From the NCBI GenBank assembly GCA_051883075.1, contig JBJETA010000055.1:1-16412 (forward strand): a stretch of DNA of 16,412 nucleotides, given 5' to 3'. Under the pieces are notes generated by a model. The model was given only the letters and a program-made list of their open reading frames with translations, was not told where the DNA came from and made no database searches. A program made the position numbers and the translations under genes. The DNA is from Aminipila sp051883075. GTDB lineage: Bacteria; Bacillota; Clostridia; Peptostreptococcales; Anaerovoracaceae. Below, piece after piece: positions 14,512 to 16,412 of this stretch; the first letter of the stretch is position 1; every line of letters starts with the position of its first letter.

Positions 14512-15663
14512 ATGAAAAAAATGAGAATAAAAGTCACGGCTGCAGTCTGTGCAATCATGATGCTGTCCGGTACGATTTGTGCCTTTGCGGGAGAAACAGA
14601 GGCTGCTAAGGAAGAAAGTTCGGATATGAGACAAACGGTTCCGAAGTTTACCATGTCGTTGGAACAGGCCTATAAGCAGCTTGAAAAAAGTCCTGAATGG
14701 ACCATGATGCTTATTGAAAATCAGGAGGATCAGAAGGCGGTAAAAACGTATATGGAAAGCCTATCATCTGCCAAAAAGAATGAAGAGGAGATAGGGAGTA
14801 ATTCACCAGAGATAAAAAAACTAAAGCTTTCAAGAAATTATGCAAAAGAAGTCCTTGAACCAAATGCAGCAGCCAGAAAAAATGCGCTTAGGCTTAAGGT
14901 ATATGAACAGTATTTTACAATGAAAAATTCAGAAACCCAGCTTACAATCGCAAAAGAAAGCCTGGACATAAAAAAGAAGCTTTATGAAATAGCAAAAACG
15001 CAAAACAGTGTCGGCAAAATTTCAAAAAATGAAATGGAAGCTACGGGAATCAGTGTAATAGAGGCTCAAAATAATTACAATGAGGCTTTAGATAAACTTA
15101 AACTTAATAAAATGTCTCTAAACAACCTTTTGGGATATGCACTTAATCAGGATATTACCCTTACAGATTCCATAACAGAGAGCCAGATGCCCGGTATGAC
15201 AGAAGATGAAGCAGTGAAAGTGGCACTTGAAAATAGGCTTGAAACAAAAACTGCTGCATATAAAGTTGATTCTGCTGAGGTAAACATGCCCGAGTACAAG
15301 GCATATCGAAAGGATTCTGCAGCATATCTGACTGCAAAGCTTGCAGTTGAAAGAGCCGCAGCAGAAGAACTTTCAGTTCCTTATTTAATAGAATTGGATG
15401 TAAGAGAAAAATATATGACTGTTAAATCTGAATATGCAAAGGTTCAGGCAGATAAGGCTAATGTAGAAAATCTTACAACCGGACTTACAATTCAGCAGAC
15501 CAAATATACTGCAGGAATGTGCACCATAACGGATGTAAATAAAAAGGCAGTAGAACTATACAATGCAAAGCTGCAACAGGCAAATGACCTTTTGAATTAC
15601 CAGCTTGCGGTTGAAAGATTCAACCTCAGCATAGGTACAGGGGTAGATGCCGTTTCATTGTAA
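14512..15663 (+). CDS. TolC-family (outer membrane efflux protein-like) exported protein
   Basis: The 383-residue protein starts with a signal peptide (MKKMRIKVTAAVCAIMMLSGTICAFA, cleavage near residue 26). It is mostly alpha-helical with coiled-coil character and two internally similar halves, as in TolC. Each half has a long helix with a FTMK/YMTVKSEYAK-type start followed by helices such as LTIAKESLDIKKKLYEIAKTQNSVGKISKNEMEATGISVIEAQNNYNEALDKL. SLNNLLGYALNQDITLTDS and NLTTGLTIQQTKYTAGMCTITDVNKKAVELYNAKLQQANDLLNYQLAVERFNLSIG are typical TolC signatures. It lies 26 bases after the permease with GGGGAAGAG as ribosome site. In a host with SLH proteins and no visible outer-membrane genes, it may be a wall-spanning coiled coil rather than a porin. 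Confidence 0.8.
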   Translation: MKKMRIKVTAAVCAIMMLSGTICAFAGETEAAKEESSDMRQTVPKFTMSLEQAYKQLEKSPEWTMMLIENQEDQKAVKTYMESLSSAKKNEEEIGSNSPEIKKLKLSRNYAKEVLEPNAAARKNALRLKVYEQYFTMKNSETQLTIAKESLDIKKKLYEIAKTQNSVGKISKNEMEATGISVIEAQNNYNEALDKLKLNKMSLNNLLGYALNQDITLTDSITESQMPGMTEDEAVKVALENRLETKTAAYKVDSAEVNMPEYKAYRKDSAAYLTAKLAVERAAAEELSVPYLIELDVREKYMTVKSEYAKVQADKANVENLTTGLTIQQTKYTAGMCTITDVNKKAVELYNAKLQQANDLLNYQLAVERFNLSIGTGVDAVSL

Positions 15664-15810
15664 GAAAAAATTAATCTTTATATCAACCAGAATTCCGGCA
15701 AAAATTTGGCCTGCGAACATAAGCAGAGCAATATAAAAAGCCGGAATTTTTGTCATGTAGCCTAAATAAAAAAAGACGGCTCCGAATTGTTCAAGACTAG
15801 GACCGTTAAA
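15655..15810 (-). pseudogene. Possible C-terminal relic of a YdcZ/DMT-like transporter
   Basis: On the minus strand, FNGPSLEQFGAVFFYLGYM, then KIPAFYIALLMFAGQIFAGILVDI, resembles the last two helices of YdcZ-type (DMT superfamily) proteins, which read roughly LGAFFVYL...PKIGAALTLALVIAGQLIASLLIDH. The upstream half of the open frame (to 15966) is not recognisable and has no good ribosome site. The frame also overlaps the TolC stop by 9 bases. I take it as a truncated remnant. Confidence 0.4.
15691..15752 (+). terminator. Candidate terminator of the efflux operon
   Basis: AATTCCGGC (15691-15699) pairs with GCCGGAATT (15740-15748), followed by three to four T's. The loop is about 40 bases, long for a terminator, so support is moderate. 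No other candidate follows the operon closely. Confidence 0.35.
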
Positions 15811-16010
15811 GACAGCTACCCTAGCAATCCAGAAACATCTTTCAAAAGCATAATACAAGATAATTCTGAAGAAGTCAATAATATGTAGTTCAATAGGTAT
15901 AAAATGTAATGAGCTGAACAGAAAATTATTGATAAACTTAGACACAATAAACCACAAATAAACCACAAAGGACTAAAATACGGGCAAAAGATAGATTTTT
16001 GAGAGAAATG

Positions 16011-16045
16011 AAAAAAGCTTAGAACTATTGAAATTCTAAGCTTTT
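16011..16045 (-). terminator. Bidirectional hairpin terminator
   Basis: AAAAGCTTAGAA (16013-16024) pairs perfectly with TTCTAAGCTTTT (16034-16045) across nine bases. On the minus strand the stem continues into a six-T run. Confidence 0.75.
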
Positions 16046-16050
16046 GTGCT

Positions 16051-16199
16051 TGGTGCGCCATGAGGGATTTAACTCAGGACTTCGTCCTTCGCCGTTCTGC
16101 GGCGGCTCATTCAGCCGCCTTGAACCGTTGGCTGTTCAAAAGCCATTTAGGCTTTTTCACTACGCCAACGCCCTTTCGGGTTCGAATCCCTTTTGATTA
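16051..16199 (-). repeat. Palindrome-rich segment with a copied tRNA-Arg 3' end
   Basis: Positions 16050-16069 repeat the 20 bases at 16240-16259, the 3' end of the tRNA-Arg gene including CCA. No matching acceptor or anticodon arm precedes the copy, so it is not a functional tRNA. The rest is a chain of hairpins. These are GGAC-ttc-GTCC (about 16078-16088), CGCCG-ttctg-CGGCG (about 16090-16104), GGCGGCT/AGCCGCC (about 16102-16122), and GTTGGC/GCCAAC (about 16128-16170) enclosing AAAAGCC-attta-GGCTTTT. It ends in a T-arm-like GGGTTCGAATCCC in the opposite orientation (about 16179-16191). It could be a decayed tRNA cluster, a palindromic mobile repeat or an integration scar. Confidence 0.6.
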
Positions 16200-16200
16200 C

Positions 16201-16240
16201 AAAAAAATAAAATACCCATCTTGTGATGGGTATTTTATTT
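16201..16240 (-). terminator. Terminator of the tRNA-Arg gene
   Basis: On the minus strand a 12-bp stem AAAATACCCATC/GATGGGTATTTT with a four-base loop is followed by a T-rich tail (ATTTTTTT), starting directly after the tRNA 3' end. Confidence 0.88.
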
Positions 16241-16317
16241 TGGTGCGCCATGAGGGATTCGAACCCCCGACCTTCATATTCGTAGTATGCTACTCTATCC
16301 AGCTGAGCTAATGGCGC
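16241..16317 (-). tRNA. tRNA-Arg (anticodon ACG)
   Basis: The 77-base gene folds as a complete cloverleaf. The acceptor GCGCCAT pairs with ATGGCGC (16311-16317 with 16245-16251), followed by encoded ACCA. The D arm is GCTC-AGCTGGATA-GAGT. The anticodon loop CTACGAA gives ACG, read as inosine-CG for CGU/CGC/CGA arginine codons. The T arm is GGGGG-TTCGAAT-CCCTC. The outermost anticodon-stem pair (G27-A43) is mismatched. Promoter and terminator flank it. Confidence 0.95.
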
Positions 16318-16322
16318 ATGCA

Positions 16323-16366
16323 TTTTGCACAATGTTTATTATACGATGTGCAAAACGAAAAGTCAA
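16323..16366 (-). promoter_or_regulatory. tRNA-Arg promoter with an overlapping inverted repeat
   Basis: On the minus strand TTGACT (16361-16366), 17 bases, TATAAT (16338-16343). A 9-base inverted repeat TTTTGCACA (16323-16331) with TGTGCAAAA (16347-16355) brackets the -10 box and start site. Confidence 0.85.
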
Positions 16367-16412
16367 AGACTTTTTGTGGTTGAGAGGGTGGATTTTGTGG
16401 TAAAATATATTC

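Noticed and set aside
16050..16259. Ends (attL/attR) of a present integrative element
   Set aside because: Only about 150 bases lie between the repeats, with no gene inside, so at most it is a scar.
16060..16332. Short proteins over the tRNA region
   Set aside because: They translate tRNA sequence and its palindromes (the familiar GFEPPTF and LAQLDR type artefacts).

Overview
The window looks like a chromosomal segment of a low-G+C Gram-positive anaerobe of the Clostridia type. The grounds are AGA/ATA-rich codon use, strong AGGAGG-type ribosome sites, consensus sigma-A promoters, an S-layer-homology protein, a lipoprotein with a lipobox and a DUF1836 regulator. An Eubacteriales family XIII-like host is a guess I cannot test here.

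Layout. 1-1230 (minus strand): a DUF1836 regulator with terminator and a G+C-rich palindromic leader, then the decayed remains of a PucR-type regulator. 1376-4753 (plus): an amino-acid metabolism operon with an ornithine cyclodeaminase/mu-crystallin family enzyme, a PLP aminotransferase and an intact PucR-type regulator. The decayed regulator lies divergently upstream of this operon and resembles the intact one. 4802-8193: a lipoprotein with its own perfect promoter and terminator, then an exported M13 zinc metallopeptidase carrying SLH segments, ending in a bidirectional terminator shared with a convergent GNAT acetyltransferase.

8735-11096 (all minus strand) is the unusual part. An Abi_2/AbiF-like HEPN protein sits behind a short promoter-driven structured RNA that ends in a terminator just before the abi ribosome site. 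Downstream comes a tyrosine recombinase fragment cut at both ends. After that is a run of about five short non-coding transcription units, each with its own TTGAC(A/T) -35 box, most with a recognisable -10, and each with a folded hairpin body. One unit shares a 10-base motif with the RNA in front of abi. Another is partly duplicated (28 of 30 bases) exactly where the recombinase is cut. I read this as a tandem array of solo small-RNA genes attached to an RNA-partnered HEPN defence or toxin gene. The array, promoters and folds are visible in the sequence; the functional link is inference.

11349-15663 (plus): a four-gene efflux operon (membrane fusion protein, LolD/MacB-type ATPase, MacB-type permease, TolC-family protein) preceded by a direct repeat resembling an OmpR-class response-regulator site. 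A TolC-family protein is notable in what otherwise looks like a cell without an outer membrane.

15655-16412: a relic of a YdcZ-like transporter, a palindrome-rich segment ending in a copied tRNA-Arg 3' end, and an intact tRNA-Arg(ACG) with terminator and promoter on the minus strand.
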